DNA of 41,591 nt from Desulfuromonadaceae bacterium (GCA_028712075.1 JAQTQX010000033.1:1-41591); one strand, 5' to 3'; shown: positions 15,785 through 24,475, counted from the stretch's first letter. Notes: generated by a model from the letters alone, not told the origin. Program-made: numbers and translations.

Positions 15785-16182
15785 CGCTGCACCGTCAGTT
15801 GCGCCAGGATCGGCACGCCCCGAAAAACCCCCTTGTCAGTGATCTTCACCAGGACGAAGCGTTTACCCTTGAAGACCAGCTTGTCGTCCTCGCTGATCAG
15901 CAGCTTGTCCGTGGCCGGATCGATCAGCTCTTTCGCGGCCAGGTAATCACGGTTGAAGCTGACCAGGTAGCGTTCCACCGTTTCCCGGTGCGCTTCCTGG
16001 ACATACGCCTCGCCGTCGACGCCCCCGTAGCTCCCGGTGTCATCCGGTTTCCACCCGGCCAGCAGCTCGATCTCCTCGCCGGACTTCCTCCGGAGAATGA
16101 CCGGCGTCTTGTGGAACGTGTCGGTCACGCTGCGCATGGCGGCGCGGAACTGATCAACATTATCTTGAGAGAGGAGATCCAT
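15781..16182 (-). CDS. Head-tail joining protein
   Basis: 133 residues starting MDLLSQDNVDQFRAAMRSVT. It is mostly beta, with RRKSGEEIELLAGWKPDDTG and ISEDDKLVFKGKRFVLVKIT, and ends in AQLTVQR. This is the shape of head-tail adaptor or stopper proteins. It lies between the capsid-side connector and the gpG-like gene, and is separated by no gap from the upstream gene. The family assignment is by position and pattern, not by a firm motif. Confidence 0.5.
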   Translation of the reverse strand: MDLLSQDNVDQFRAAMRSVTDTFHKTPVILRRKSGEEIELLAGWKPDDTGSYGGVDGEAYVQEAHRETVERYLVSFNRDYLAAKELIDPATDKLLISEDDKLVFKGKRFVLVKITDKGVFRGVPILAQLTVQR

Positions 16183-16554
16183 CTATTCCACCACGACCAT
16201 GGCCACGCCGGTATCGGCCGGGGCGATCCCCTGACGGCGCAGTGCGATCGACTTGTCCAGGGTATTTTCCATTTCCGTCAGGAACTTCAGCTTGTCGACG
16301 AACTCCGCCGCGCCCGCCTGATCCCCCTGAACCTTGGACATTTCTTTTTTGTAATGCGACCGCGCCGGTAGCAGCAGGGCCTTGGCCGCGAGGTCGGCGA
16401 TCAGGCTCTTGCGGGTAGTGGAGAGATCCCCCTCGGAGATCTCCTCGTACCCGGCCAGAGCCTGGGCCTCCTCGATGGTGACTTCCAGCGAGGCGGCAAA
16501 TAATACCGCCTCGTCGGGAAGCCTGTTTCGCAGCATTTGCAGAATGGTGGCCAT
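16183..16554 (-). CDS. Head-tail connector / head completion protein
   Basis: 123 residues, starting 3 bp after the capsid stop. It is largely helical: MATILQMLRNRLPDEAVLFA, LSTTRKSLIADLAAKALLLP, then EFVDKLKFLTEMENTLDKSI. Small helical proteins directly downstream of the capsid gene are usually the adaptor that binds the portal (gp6/gp15-like, Mu gp36-like). The exact family is not recognised. Confidence 0.5.
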   Translation of the reverse strand: MATILQMLRNRLPDEAVLFAASLEVTIEEAQALAGYEEISEGDLSTTRKSLIADLAAKALLLPARSHYKKEMSKVQGDQAGAAEFVDKLKFLTEMENTLDKSIALRRQGIAPADTGVAMVVVE

Positions 16555-16556
16555 GA

Positions 16557-17558
16557 TTACTGTTGTGTGAAAATTTTGGCAGCATCGGTGAAGATGCGGG
16601 AGAAACCGAGCACGTTGCTGATGACGGTTTTTTCCAGTTGCTTGTCGATGACCTTGTCGGTTTCGATCAGCTCAGCGCCGGACTCCTTGATCAGTTCCAG
16701 GGCAGCGTTCTTGGCCACGGCAACCAACTGCTTATCCCCCAGGGTAGTCTCGGTCCAGTTGAAGCGCTTGATGTTGTAGCCGAACGTCTGTGCCAGATTG
16801 CCGGTTTTGGCGGTATCGAACAGGATCGGATCCTTGAACTCGGTCAGCTTCAGGATCGTTTTGAGCAGGGCCGTCTTGCCGGTCCAGACAGTGGCCTCCC
16901 AGGTCTCCATGTCGAGGAAGAAATCGAGCAGGGCATCGTAACTGATGGCGGCTGCCTGGGTCGCAGGGGCGCCGTTGTTATTGCCGTCGCCATTGATAAT
17001 GTTGTACATGGCATAGGCGACGTTACGCTTGGCCAGGCGCTGGCCGATCAACTGCATGTGGATGGCAAGCAGCGGCAGCTTCATGCGGCGAAGCACTTCG
17101 TAACTGACGTCGAGGCTGATGCCGAGCTTGGCGAGCTTGATGGTGCTTTTCCCTGACTTTATGGAGACGGTCGGGAATGGGGCGCCTTCGGTGACCCGCT
17201 TGAAATCGAGATTCTTGGCGTCGAACTCGGCATTGACCGACTCGTAGACGCCGCTGTCGATGGTGGTAGTGGTAGCGATCAGTTCGTCGAGGGTGAGGTC
17301 GAAACGACCCAGGCCGGCGATCCCGATCCGGACGTTCCGGTTGATGAACTCGGGAAACAGGATCGAATCCTCGGTTGTGCGGTAGAACTTCTCCACCGTG
17401 TCTTTCTTGAGGTTTATGTCCCGTTCCATGAGGGCGAACTCGAAAGCATCGAGCTTCTCATTTTGTGACGGGGCCTCTACCGCGAGCAACTCGGAAAAGG
17501 TCATCCCTTGGTTGCGTGCCTGTTTGTACATCTCTTTTGCCAATACTATTTTGGGCAT
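16557..17558 (-). CDS. Major capsid protein (Mu gpT-position, HK97-like)
   Basis: 333 residues, start ATG 17558 with AGGAGG. Features typical of phage capsids are DSILFPEFINRNVRIGIAGL, then RVTEGAPFPTVSIKSGKSTI, LAKLGISLDVSYEVLRRMKL, and AKRNVAYAMYNIINGDGNN, followed by a C-terminal domain rich in short strands. It follows the protease/scaffold and decoration genes. The length fits an HK97-fold subunit, which forms the icosahedral shell after protease-driven maturation. Confidence 0.85.
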   Translation of the reverse strand: MPKIVLAKEMYKQARNQGMTFSELLAVEAPSQNEKLDAFEFALMERDINLKKDTVEKFYRTTEDSILFPEFINRNVRIGIAGLGRFDLTLDELIATTTTIDSGVYESVNAEFDAKNLDFKRVTEGAPFPTVSIKSGKSTIKLAKLGISLDVSYEVLRRMKLPLLAIHMQLIGQRLAKRNVAYAMYNIINGDGNNNGAPATQAAAISYDALLDFFLDMETWEATVWTGKTALLKTILKLTEFKDPILFDTAKTGNLAQTFGYNIKRFNWTETTLGDKQLVAVAKNAALELIKESGAELIETDKVIDKQLEKTVISNVLGFSRIFTDAAKIFTQQ

Positions 17559-17613
17559 GGTGAAACCTCCTGAAATCGTGAATGGTGAATAGTGAAGGGT
17601 GAATGTTTTATTG

Positions 17614-18330
17614 CTATCCCAGGTCGACGGTCAGTGTCCCGGCGCCGGCGTCCTTGCTGATAACCCAGAGCTTGCGGCCGACCGTCGCATCGGTACCGCC
17701 CGCCAGATCGGTTTTAGCAACGGCGACAACCAGGGCGGCTCCGGTGCTTGCGCCGGTATTTGCCACAGTGACCAGGTCGGTGGCAGCGCTGGCTTCCACG
17801 GCGGCCTTGATTTCGGCGGCGGTGGAGGCGATCGCGCTGGCGCCGTCCGTGGCACATGTGACGTTGATGTCGCGGCCGACCACATCGACCGAGAGCGCCC
17901 CATTGTTGCCGGCCGGGTCGATCATGGTAATTGTGATGTCGTTTCCGACCAGGCCGGCCTTTTTGGCGGTGAAGGTAAGGGCGTTATTGTTGGCGACCAC
18001 GCCGGTGGCTAGAGTTGCCGCCACGGCGGCGGCAGGGGGTTTAACACCGCCGGCGCCGTTGGCGACCAGTTCCTGCCACCCGAGGTTCGGAGCTCCGGTG
18101 TAGGGCAAATCCTCGACATAACCCCTGACCTGAACGCTGGCGGAATTCATCCGGCCATCGAGATCAATCTGATCGAGCACGCCGTTGAAGTTATCCTCTG
18201 CAGCGCAGAGATCAACCGTGCCATTGGCGCTCGGCTTGCAAACCTTGCCTTTATCGGCGGCGACTACGCCAGCTGCCACCAGAAATGTTATAACCTGGGC
18301 CAAGAGCCCTTTAAATCCGACTGTCCACAT
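17614..18330 (-). CDS. Capsid decoration-like protein
   Basis: 238 residues, start ATG 18330 with a GGGAGG site. The first 95 residues (VVAADKGKVCKPSANGTVDL, then DLDGRMNSASVQVRGYVEDL) resemble the small decoration proteins encoded just before phage capsids. The rest (LTFTAKKAGLVGNDITITMI, ASAIASTAAEIKAAVEASAA) is a beta-rich phage surface domain that also occurs in sheath-like proteins. The hydrophobic start (GLLAQVITFLVAAGVVAADK) could mimic a signal peptide but more likely packs in the shell. Confidence 0.55.
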   Translation of the reverse strand: MWTVGFKGLLAQVITFLVAAGVVAADKGKVCKPSANGTVDLCAAEDNFNGVLDQIDLDGRMNSASVQVRGYVEDLPYTGAPNLGWQELVANGAGGVKPPAAAVAATLATGVVANNNALTFTAKKAGLVGNDITITMIDPAGNNGALSVDVVGRDINVTCATDGASAIASTAAEIKAAVEASAATDLVTVANTGASTGAALVVAVAKTDLAGGTDATVGRKLWVISKDAGAGTLTVDLG

Positions 18331-18366
18331 GTGATACCTCCCTTTGAAATCGTGATTGGTTAATGG

Positions 18367-18789
18367 TTAAAGTTTGTAATCGTCCGCGCGTTTGCCGACT
18401 GCCAATTGTTTTCCGTCGGTTTCCGGTACCGACGAACGCCGGGAGAGTTTCTCCCCGCATTTTGGGCAGGCCAGCGGGATCGACTCATCCACAGCCAGCT
18501 GGTATTCCTCGACGAACGCGCGTGCCGTGGCGAGATCGGCTTTTTCGATGACGCCGGTGATGAATGCCTCGACGCTCTTTTCCCCTTTGGCCGCCTTGTA
18601 CAATGTGACCGCTTTTTCCCGCGTTTCCTTCAGGGCCTGGACGCCGATCGCGGCATCGGGTTTCAGCCCGGTCACCTCGCTCTGCAGCGCCTCGATCTTT
18701 CCGGATACGGCGGCTTCGAGAGTAGCCTCGTCAATTTCCGCGCCGACTGTCAGGGCCAGTAATACGGCCAGCTTCTGTGATAACTTCAT
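18367..18789 (-). CDS. Nested scaffold protein (Mu gpZ-like) from an internal start
   Basis: 140 residues. Inside the protease gene, ATG 18789 (MKLSQKLAVLLALTVGAEID) is preceded by GGAGG (18801-18797) with seven bases between, a better site than most gene starts here. The product would contain only the helical scaffold region and the C-terminal Cys pair. Mu makes gpZ from an in-frame internal start within I, so the same arrangement is likely. Confidence 0.65.
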   Translation of the reverse strand: MKLSQKLAVLLALTVGAEIDEATLEAAVSGKIEALQSEVTGLKPDAAIGVQALKETREKAVTLYKAAKGEKSVEAFITGVIEKADLATARAFVEEYQLAVDESIPLACPKCGEKLSRRSSVPETDGKQLAVGKRADDYKL

Positions 18790-19455
18790 GCCTTCACCTC
18801 CATTTGATGTGTGCTGAGTTTGACCGGGCGGAGTCTCTTGACCGCCGCCGGCTTCGAATGATTTTGCAAAGGGATCCTCACCCTCCCAGACAACGGAGAC
18901 CTCTCCGGCGTTGGTGATTTCCGTGACGACGAAACGGACCATTTCACCATCGACCATCTCGCCGAGGCGGTCATAGAAGCCGGGCAGATCCGGATGGCTC
19001 TTCTCGTAGCTGAACCAGATGGTGACCGAGAAACTGCGGAGCGCCTTGGTTTCGACTCCCCTGGCCAGCTTCGGGTCGATGGTTTTATCAAGGACGGCTT
19101 TGGCGTTGATGCCGTTGGGAGTATTGTCGGCATCCCAGACCGGCTCCTGAATCAGCCCCTTCCAGTCGTTGACGTCGGCATCGTGGTTGGCGTAGAGGGT
19201 CAACCCCTCGAACAGCGGCACCGCAGCCTTTAGGACGCCCTCCCTGGTAAAGTCGAACTTGCGGTATGGTGTGACGGCCATCGAGAGCAAGCGGCAGTGG
19301 GTGACATAGTATTCAGCCGGATCGAGGCCGCCGTTGTTTTCGACGGCGGCAAATTTCAGCGGCTCGGCTATGCCGGGGATTGTTCCCCCGGAAAACTGGC
19401 TGCCGAATCTGGCCTTTGCCAAACCTTCCTTGATGACTTCAAAACCGTTCTTCAT
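18367..19455 (-). CDS. Head maturation protease fused to scaffold (Mu gpI-position)
   Basis: 362 residues. Residues 50-200 look like a serine prohead protease: LYANHDADV with a candidate catalytic His 91 and KALRSFSVTIWFSY with a candidate Ser 141 or 143, in the spacing of S78-type enzymes. Residues 223-362 are a helical, charged scaffold segment ending in a CPKCGEKL zinc-like pair. As in Mu I/Z, an internal start can produce the scaffold alone. The protein is expected to drive procapsid assembly and then cleave itself out. Confidence 0.75.
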   Translation of the reverse strand: MKNGFEVIKEGLAKARFGSQFSGGTIPGIAEPLKFAAVENNGGLDPAEYYVTHCRLLSMAVTPYRKFDFTREGVLKAAVPLFEGLTLYANHDADVNDWKGLIQEPVWDADNTPNGINAKAVLDKTIDPKLARGVETKALRSFSVTIWFSYEKSHPDLPGFYDRLGEMVDGEMVRFVVTEITNAGEVSVVWEGEDPFAKSFEAGGGQETPPGQTQHTSNGGEGMKLSQKLAVLLALTVGAEIDEATLEAAVSGKIEALQSEVTGLKPDAAIGVQALKETREKAVTLYKAAKGEKSVEAFITGVIEKADLATARAFVEEYQLAVDESIPLACPKCGEKLSRRSSVPETDGKQLAVGKRADDYKL

Positions 19456-19599
19456 TTCTGCCTCCCTCGTAACTGTTTAAATGCGCCGTGAACCGCTCAA
19501 ATTTAGTTTATAAACCGGGTATCAGACCCTGCGACGTATCCTTGCCCCACTTTTGGGGCTTATCGCCTCACAGGGGCACAGATTCGTTTTTACCGTTTT
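19456..19599. other. Non-coding gap between portal-MuF fusion and protease genes
   Basis: 144 bp without a gene. On the minus strand a GCCCC/GGGGC hairpin (AAGCCCCAAAAGTGGGGCAA) stands at about 19543-19562. It is followed by AAGGATACG rather than a T run, so it is a weak terminator candidate. The protease ribosome site (GAGGGAGG) lies at the end of the gap. In Mu the G gene lies near here, but no such frame is present. Confidence 0.45.
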
Positions 19600-21897
19600 T
19601 CAGTCCACCGCCGCTTTCCGATGGCGGCATTTTGGATGATATGGAGGGGTTTCGAACCCCGCCGCCTGCAGTTCGGAATCGCTCATTTCCTTCACCTGGT
19701 CAGAGGTGTATTTGTTGGAGAGGAAGGGGGGAAGATCAGCCGGTTTCTCGAAACCCTTATCGAGCACCTTAGCCAGCCGCTCCGCCGCGACCTTCACCTC
19801 GAAAACCCTCCCGAGCATGTTGAGGCAGTGTGAACAGATCGGATAGGTGCCTGGCCCGACGATGGCGTAGCGCTTGATCCCCGCCTCGTAGAGGCTCATC
19901 GTCTGACCCATATTCTGAATGCGGCCCATGGTTGTGGAGACGATCTGTTCAATTTTGCTGAAGCTGGTCTCGTTGACCAGGTTGGCAAACTTGGTTTTGA
20001 ATTCGTCCCACGTGGCAGCGTCTTTGATGTTGAGGCCCTTGGAGATGTATTCGTCCTGCAGCCACGAGACAAACTGTTTGCCGGTGGTTTCGTTGTTCGC
20101 CAGGTAATTCCCCCGGCCGAAGTAAAAGTCTTCAACGTTGGTGATGTACTTCAGGGCGGACTTGTCGACGAGGCCGATATCGATGCTTAACCCCTCCCAT
20201 CCTTCCCTTAATTTAAGGGGAGGTGCCTGAAGGGCGGAGGGGTTAGCCTTCAGATGATTCTTATCCTCGTAGCGCCAGCGGCGCCATTCGTTGCCGGTAA
20301 ATTGCTGACAGACCTTCATGATCGCGGTTTTTGCTATCCCGGCGCGCAGCGTATCGGCAAAGGCGGTGTAGACAAACAGCGCGAATTGTCCGGCCGGGGT
20401 CTTGTCGCCGGCAACGGCTTCGGCCTTGGCCAGCGCCTTGGCGATCGCCGATTTCTCCGGACCATCCAGCACCGCCCGTAACGAGATCATGTAATTCTGA
20501 TCATTGCGGTCATCGGCGGGAGTCTCCAGCCGGATCTGCTCCGGTTTAAATTCGTAGCGGCCGGCCTGACGGTTGAATTGAAACCGGACGGGTGCGGCAA
20601 GCCCGGCCGAGCCGAAGAACCCGTCCGGCGGAGTATCGCCGGGGCGGCGGCCGGTGGCCTTCTCATACCCCAGCTCCTGGGCCGCTTCGTCATCGCTGAT
20701 CATCCCGCCGTCACGCTTGCTCAAAACGTTCTTGATCCGCTGCCCTTCGGCCGCGGCTTTCTCTTTCTGCTTAAAGGCGCTGTGCTCATTGAAACTTATG
20801 CTCACCTGGGCATTGATGCCGCGCAGCAGCAGGTCCAGGGTGTAGCCCTTTTCAAGGAAGCGCTTGATCATCCGGCGGCCGTTGATCAGTTTGGTGCCCA
20901 GGCGCTCGAAGTCCACCTCGGCGTAGGTCTCGGTTGTGCTGTACGATCGGCCGCACATGGAGGGGGGGATATCGATGGCGGAGAAGATCTGCTCTTCGTT
21001 TATCTCCCAGACGCTCTTCGCTCCGGCAGCCGCCCCGGCATTGGTGGCGTTGTGCTTGATTTCCTGATCGTCGTAATGGACGGAGACGCCCTTGGATAGG
21101 TTGCCCTTGTACGCCGCGGCGTAATCCTTCAGCCGCCTGGCGAGCCGGTTCCGGTATGCCTCGTCGCTCTCACCCGGCTTTGCATCGGGTATGGTCATCT
21201 TTACGTCGATGAAGCCGAGCAGGCCCATCTTGCGGATGATCGAGCTGATGTTGTCGGTCGCGTCCAGCTGCACCTCGATGTTCTTCAGGGCAGCCAGAAA
21301 CGGCGGGATAGCGTAGGGGCTGCCGTCGTTGGTCATCAGCGGCATGTAGCTGTAGGTGACCGGGTTGAGCCGGATGCTGCCCATGTTGCTGCCGGTGATG
21401 GCGTTGGTCAGTTGGAACGGTGTGAAGGCACCGTCCACTCTTTGCCAGCGGATCCGCTTGACCGGAACGGTCACGCAATCGGTCAGGCCGTCGTTGATGT
21501 TGTCGGCGACCACCCACTCTGCGGAGAGCGCACCCATCAGCGGAATCTGCCGCAGGAAGTGGTTGACCAGGCCATCAACGCCGCCGCCGGTTTGATAGAC
21601 GGTGGAGGCCAGAGCGTTAATCCGGTCGAGCACGGCCTGGGGATTGCGACCCTCCACCTCGACCTCGTGGCCGGTATTCCCCAGGTTGACCCAGATGGAG
21701 AGCGCCTGGCTGATGTCCGGATTAAGCATGCCGAGCAGCTCCAGCACCTCAAGTGCTTTCAGGTCGAAGGGGGCCGCGCTGAAGTTGTAGAATCCGGCCA
21801 GCTTGGAGATAATGCCGTTGATGTTATCCTCGGGCAGGGATTCCTGACCGGGACGGACATCGGGTCTGGTTTTGGCGAACGGTTTCCACCAGCTCAT
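19600..21897 (-). CDS. Portal protein (DUF935, gp29) fused to a MuF-type C-terminal domain
   Basis: 765 residues from ATG 21897, which overlaps the terminase stop as ATGA. Another ATG lies three codons upstream. The portal half has the DUF935 elements: LLGMLNPDISQALSIWVNLG, RIRWQRVDGAFTPFQLTN, SYMPLMTNDGSPYAIPPF, and SMCGRSYSTTETYAEVDFER. The final 200 residues carry the head-morphogenesis (SPP1 gp7/MuF) pattern: TRPDVR-side helices, YAIVGPGTYPICSHCLNM, then PYHPKCRHRKAAVD. Mu encodes these as separate gp29 and gp30. A palindromic repeat adds about 20 residues at 20188-20245. Confidence 0.85.
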   Translation of the reverse strand: MSWWKPFAKTRPDVRPGQESLPEDNINGIISKLAGFYNFSAAPFDLKALEVLELLGMLNPDISQALSIWVNLGNTGHEVEVEGRNPQAVLDRINALASTVYQTGGGVDGLVNHFLRQIPLMGALSAEWVVADNINDGLTDCVTVPVKRIRWQRVDGAFTPFQLTNAITGSNMGSIRLNPVTYSYMPLMTNDGSPYAIPPFLAALKNIEVQLDATDNISSIIRKMGLLGFIDVKMTIPDAKPGESDEAYRNRLARRLKDYAAAYKGNLSKGVSVHYDDQEIKHNATNAGAAAGAKSVWEINEEQIFSAIDIPPSMCGRSYSTTETYAEVDFERLGTKLINGRRMIKRFLEKGYTLDLLLRGINAQVSISFNEHSAFKQKEKAAAEGQRIKNVLSKRDGGMISDDEAAQELGYEKATGRRPGDTPPDGFFGSAGLAAPVRFQFNRQAGRYEFKPEQIRLETPADDRNDQNYMISLRAVLDGPEKSAIAKALAKAEAVAGDKTPAGQFALFVYTAFADTLRAGIAKTAIMKVCQQFTGNEWRRWRYEDKNHLKANPSALQAPPLKLREGWEGLSIDIGLVDKSALKYITNVEDFYFGRGNYLANNETTGKQFVSWLQDEYISKGLNIKDAATWDEFKTKFANLVNETSFSKIEQIVSTTMGRIQNMGQTMSLYEAGIKRYAIVGPGTYPICSHCLNMLGRVFEVKVAAERLAKVLDKGFEKPADLPPFLSNKYTSDQVKEMSDSELQAAGFETPPYHPKCRHRKAAVD
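20188..20245. repeat. Palindromic repeat inserted in frame in the portal gene
   Basis: Arms TAACCCCTCC (20188-20197) and GGAGGGGTTA (20236-20245) pair perfectly over 10 bp. An inner CCCTTAATTTAAGGG forms a second stem. The element belongs to the CTAACCCC family seen at 12154-12231. It keeps the portal frame open and encodes KANPSALQAPPLKLREGWEG, a Pro/Leu-rich insert between helices of the C-terminal half. Confidence 0.75.
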
Positions 21898-23414
21898 GCT
21901 GCACACTCCCCAAATTCCGGCAGACAGTCGGCCACGCGGATTCCGGACCCTTTCTGCAGGAAACTGATCGCCATTTCCGAGGCGTCCGGACCGTCATCGT
22001 GTACCGTGTTGTTTCTGATGTAGACGAACTGCTCGACCAGGATCTTCTGGTCGGAGTGGCGTTTCTCGAACTGCATTTTCTTATGTTCCCAGAGATACTC
22101 GCAGGTGCCGATGATGCGACCGTCAACCTTGTTGGTGTGGTGATGGATCGGGGCCCAGGGGAGATAGTAGCCGACCTGTTTGGCATAGTTTTGAATCGCC
22201 TCATGGAGGAAATCTTTCAGCATGTTCTCTTCGATTGGAACCCGGCCGGGGTACTGCTCATTCTGGGCGTAGGCGGCGGCAAACATCTCGCCGATCGAGC
22301 GGCGCTTGATCCAGGCGTGCATGCAGGAAAATACCATTGCTTTTGTGTCGAGAGCCCAGGTGACCACCCCGCGAAAGTCGCTCCCGGAGGTAGCGGTCGC
22401 GGAAGGATCTACGGCAGTGGCAAAGAGCAGCGGACGATTGATGACCTCGATGCGTTGGAAGTACGTGGCCGTTTCTTCCGGGAAGGGGGAATCCTCCTCG
22501 GTCGATTTGTTGCGGTACTCCTTGTTGAAAATCCGCTTAGTGACCAGCCGCATCTTGCGCATCAGCTTGTCCCAGGGCCAGCGTGACGGCCAGAGGGTGA
22601 TATGGTTTTCTTCATCGACGATTGCGTCGTAAACCTTGGAGTTGTAGAGCTTCTCGCCGGTTTCCTCGTCTTCCATGGCGATCATCTGTGAAATGGCACT
22701 CTTGCCGTGAAACACGTTGCCGACCATGGTTGCTGAACAGTCACCCTCAAGACAGCCGAGAACCTCGCCTTGGATAAATTCGACAATTGCCCTGGTGACC
22801 GTCGGGCTCTTAACCGTGGAGTTATCCTCCATATCATCGAGGCCGATATCATCGGGTCTGTAGGGGCCGTGGGATTTGCCGCGCCATTGATCGCCACGGC
22901 CGAGACCTTCGACAAGCGTTCCTGATTTGGTAATGAAGAAATCATCCGACCAGGTACGGGTTTTAGCGATAATGTCGCCATAGTCATGGCGCAGTCGCGG
23001 GTTATCTTCCAGCTCGACCTTGATCTTTACAGTGAAGCGCTTGGCCTGGTCGTGGATATTGGAGCCGAGCATGATGTACTTGCGCAGCTGTTTGCAGATG
23101 CGATAGATACGCAGGCCCACGGTCACGATGGTGGTTTTGGCATGGTCACGGGGCGCGCCGATAAAATTGAGGCCAGGTGTATCGGCGATCTCACACCACT
23201 CCCCGTGACATGGTGCAAAGTCGGTCCGGGCATAGTGCGGCATGTAAGTTTTGATGAACTCCAGCGGATTGTTGCAGCGCTCAATGCGTTCGCGTTGCTT
23301 GTCAGGCGTATCGTTTTCAAACGGAGAAACACTATCGACGATCAGCTTGCGCAGCGATTCGACGTATTTGTCGTATTGGTTCTCAGTTATGTTTTGCTGC
23401 TTACGCATTGCCAT
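21894..23414 (-). CDS. Large terminase subunit (Mu gp28)
   Basis: 506 residues. The ATPase has a Walker A variant GAPRDHAKTT at residues 86-95 and a Walker B region IGLDDMED near 200. The nuclease domain has ATAVDPSATATSGSDFRG and a late acidic residue in DGPDASEMAISF. It packages phage DNA from the transposed copies by cutting host DNA beyond the end. It overlaps the small subunit gene by 14 bp. The length matches gp28. Confidence 0.92.
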   Translation of the reverse strand: MAMRKQQNITENQYDKYVESLRKLIVDSVSPFENDTPDKQRERIERCNNPLEFIKTYMPHYARTDFAPCHGEWCEIADTPGLNFIGAPRDHAKTTIVTVGLRIYRICKQLRKYIMLGSNIHDQAKRFTVKIKVELEDNPRLRHDYGDIIAKTRTWSDDFFITKSGTLVEGLGRGDQWRGKSHGPYRPDDIGLDDMEDNSTVKSPTVTRAIVEFIQGEVLGCLEGDCSATMVGNVFHGKSAISQMIAMEDEETGEKLYNSKVYDAIVDEENHITLWPSRWPWDKLMRKMRLVTKRIFNKEYRNKSTEEDSPFPEETATYFQRIEVINRPLLFATAVDPSATATSGSDFRGVVTWALDTKAMVFSCMHAWIKRRSIGEMFAAAYAQNEQYPGRVPIEENMLKDFLHEAIQNYAKQVGYYLPWAPIHHHTNKVDGRIIGTCEYLWEHKKMQFEKRHSDQKILVEQFVYIRNNTVHDDGPDASEMAISFLQKGSGIRVADCLPEFGECAA

Positions 23415-23880
23415 TCAGGCACTCCATTTTGTACGCCAGACATATTGCATCGATGTTGCGCGCCAACACGGTGAGTCCCTCCGGATCGTTTTCCTTAACC
23501 CAGTTGATCAGCCACTGCAGGTTTTCAAGAAATACTTTCGGCCGGTCATACGTGGCGCCGCCCTGGGCTTCGATTGTTTTGAACTTGACCACCAGCGCGC
23601 CCAGCTTGGAAAGATTGTCCAGGGTGCTGCCTTCCACCGCTCCGGCCAGCCGAGCCTCGGCGTAGGTCAACTCGCGTTCCAGCAGCGCTTCCATGCGCAG
23701 ACCAAATGTGCTCTTCCGCTCGCGGGCCTTGTCCCATTCGTCGCCTTCGTACTTTTTCCAGGCATCTGCGGTCTGACGGCTAACACCGTAAGTCTCGGCG
23801 GCCAGGGTCAGGTTGCCGGTCTCGATGTATTTCTGCCGGACCAGCGGCAGAAGCTCTGCACGTGCGCCCTTTTCGGCCAT
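23401..23880 (-). CDS. Small terminase subunit (DUF1804, Mu gp27)
   Basis: 159 residues. It begins MAEKGARAELLPLVRQKYIE, then a helix-turn-helix (LTLAAETYGVSRQTADAWKK), and a DUF1804 core (TFGLRMEALLERELTYAEAR, LDNLSKLGALVVKFKTIE). This is the DNA-recognition subunit of the packaging motor. The start overlaps the preceding stop as TAATG. It pairs with the large subunit directly downstream. Confidence 0.85.
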   Translation of the reverse strand: MAEKGARAELLPLVRQKYIETGNLTLAAETYGVSRQTADAWKKYEGDEWDKARERKSTFGLRMEALLERELTYAEARLAGAVEGSTLDNLSKLGALVVKFKTIEAQGGATYDRPKVFLENLQWLINWVKENDPEGLTVLARNIDAICLAYKMECLNGNA

Positions 23881-24131
23881 TAGCGCAGCTCCCGCTCGTA
23901 ATCAGCAATACGGGACTTGAGAGAGATCAACTCAGCCCAGGATCCCTTCAGCTGGTCCATCTGCTCGTCAACCACCGGTATCTCAAGATCATCCGGCAAA
24001 ATCCGGGTGGTATTCAGCTTGACGCGAATCGCTTCAGCATCACCCTTGATCCGGTTGCGAAGCTTCTCGGCCTGCAGCTTCATTTCGACCAGTTCGCCTT
24101 TCATGGCGGCGCGTTCCAGGTTCAGGCTCAT
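23880..24131 (-). CDS. Small coiled-coil protein at the Mu gp26 position
   Basis: 83 residues that are almost wholly helical and charged: MSLNLERAAMKGELVEMKLQ, then LRNRIKGDAEAIRVKL and LKGSWAELISLKSRIADYER. It overlaps the upstream gene as ATGA and the terminase gene as TAATG. Mu-like phages carry a similar short gene just before the small terminase subunit. It has no membrane span or signal. Function unknown. Confidence 0.6.
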   Translation of the reverse strand: MSLNLERAAMKGELVEMKLQAEKLRNRIKGDAEAIRVKLNTTRILPDDLEIPVVDEQMDQLKGSWAELISLKSRIADYERELR

Positions 24132-24475
24132 GACGGTTTCTCCACCGTTTTTTCAACTTTTGGATCCTTGCGCATCAGCGGGCAGTAGATGTTTTTGTCC
24201 ACACTTTCCTTCATCCCCTGCATGACCTGGGTATTGAGGATCACGATATCCTGGAGGGAATTGGCGAGCTTATCAAAGCTCTTCACCAGGGAGACATTGT
24301 CGCTGTACATCGTGACCACCGCGCTGTGACGCTTTTCGGTGATTCGGGTGAACCACCAGAGGCCGATCCACGGGCCGGCGGACATGAAAACGAATAAGGT
24401 TATCAACGGCCAGGCACCGATTACTTTCACAATGCCAATCAGTGCGGTCAGTGCGGCTACATCTTGTGGTGTCAC
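24128..24475 (-). CDS. Membrane protein at the Mu gp25 position
   Basis: 115 residues with one or two membrane spans (LTALIGIVKVIGAWPLITLF, then MSAGPWIGLWWF). They are followed by a soluble helical tail (LVKSFDKLANSLQDIVILNT). It overlaps both neighbours as ATGA. It lies in the lysis-to-packaging segment and could be a holin or a lysis-timing protein, since no other obvious holin is present. No family is recognised with certainty. Confidence 0.5.
   Translation of the reverse strand: MTPQDVAALTALIGIVKVIGAWPLITLFVFMSAGPWIGLWWFTRITEKRHSAVVTMYSDNVSLVKSFDKLANSLQDIVILNTQVMQGMKESVDKNIYCPLMRKDPKVEKTVEKPS

Noticed and set aside
19530..19580. Possible CRISPR-like or tandem repeat in the GCCCC/GGGGC stretch
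   Set aside because: There is only one hairpin copy, with no regular spacing or spacers. No CRISPR array was seen anywhere in the window.
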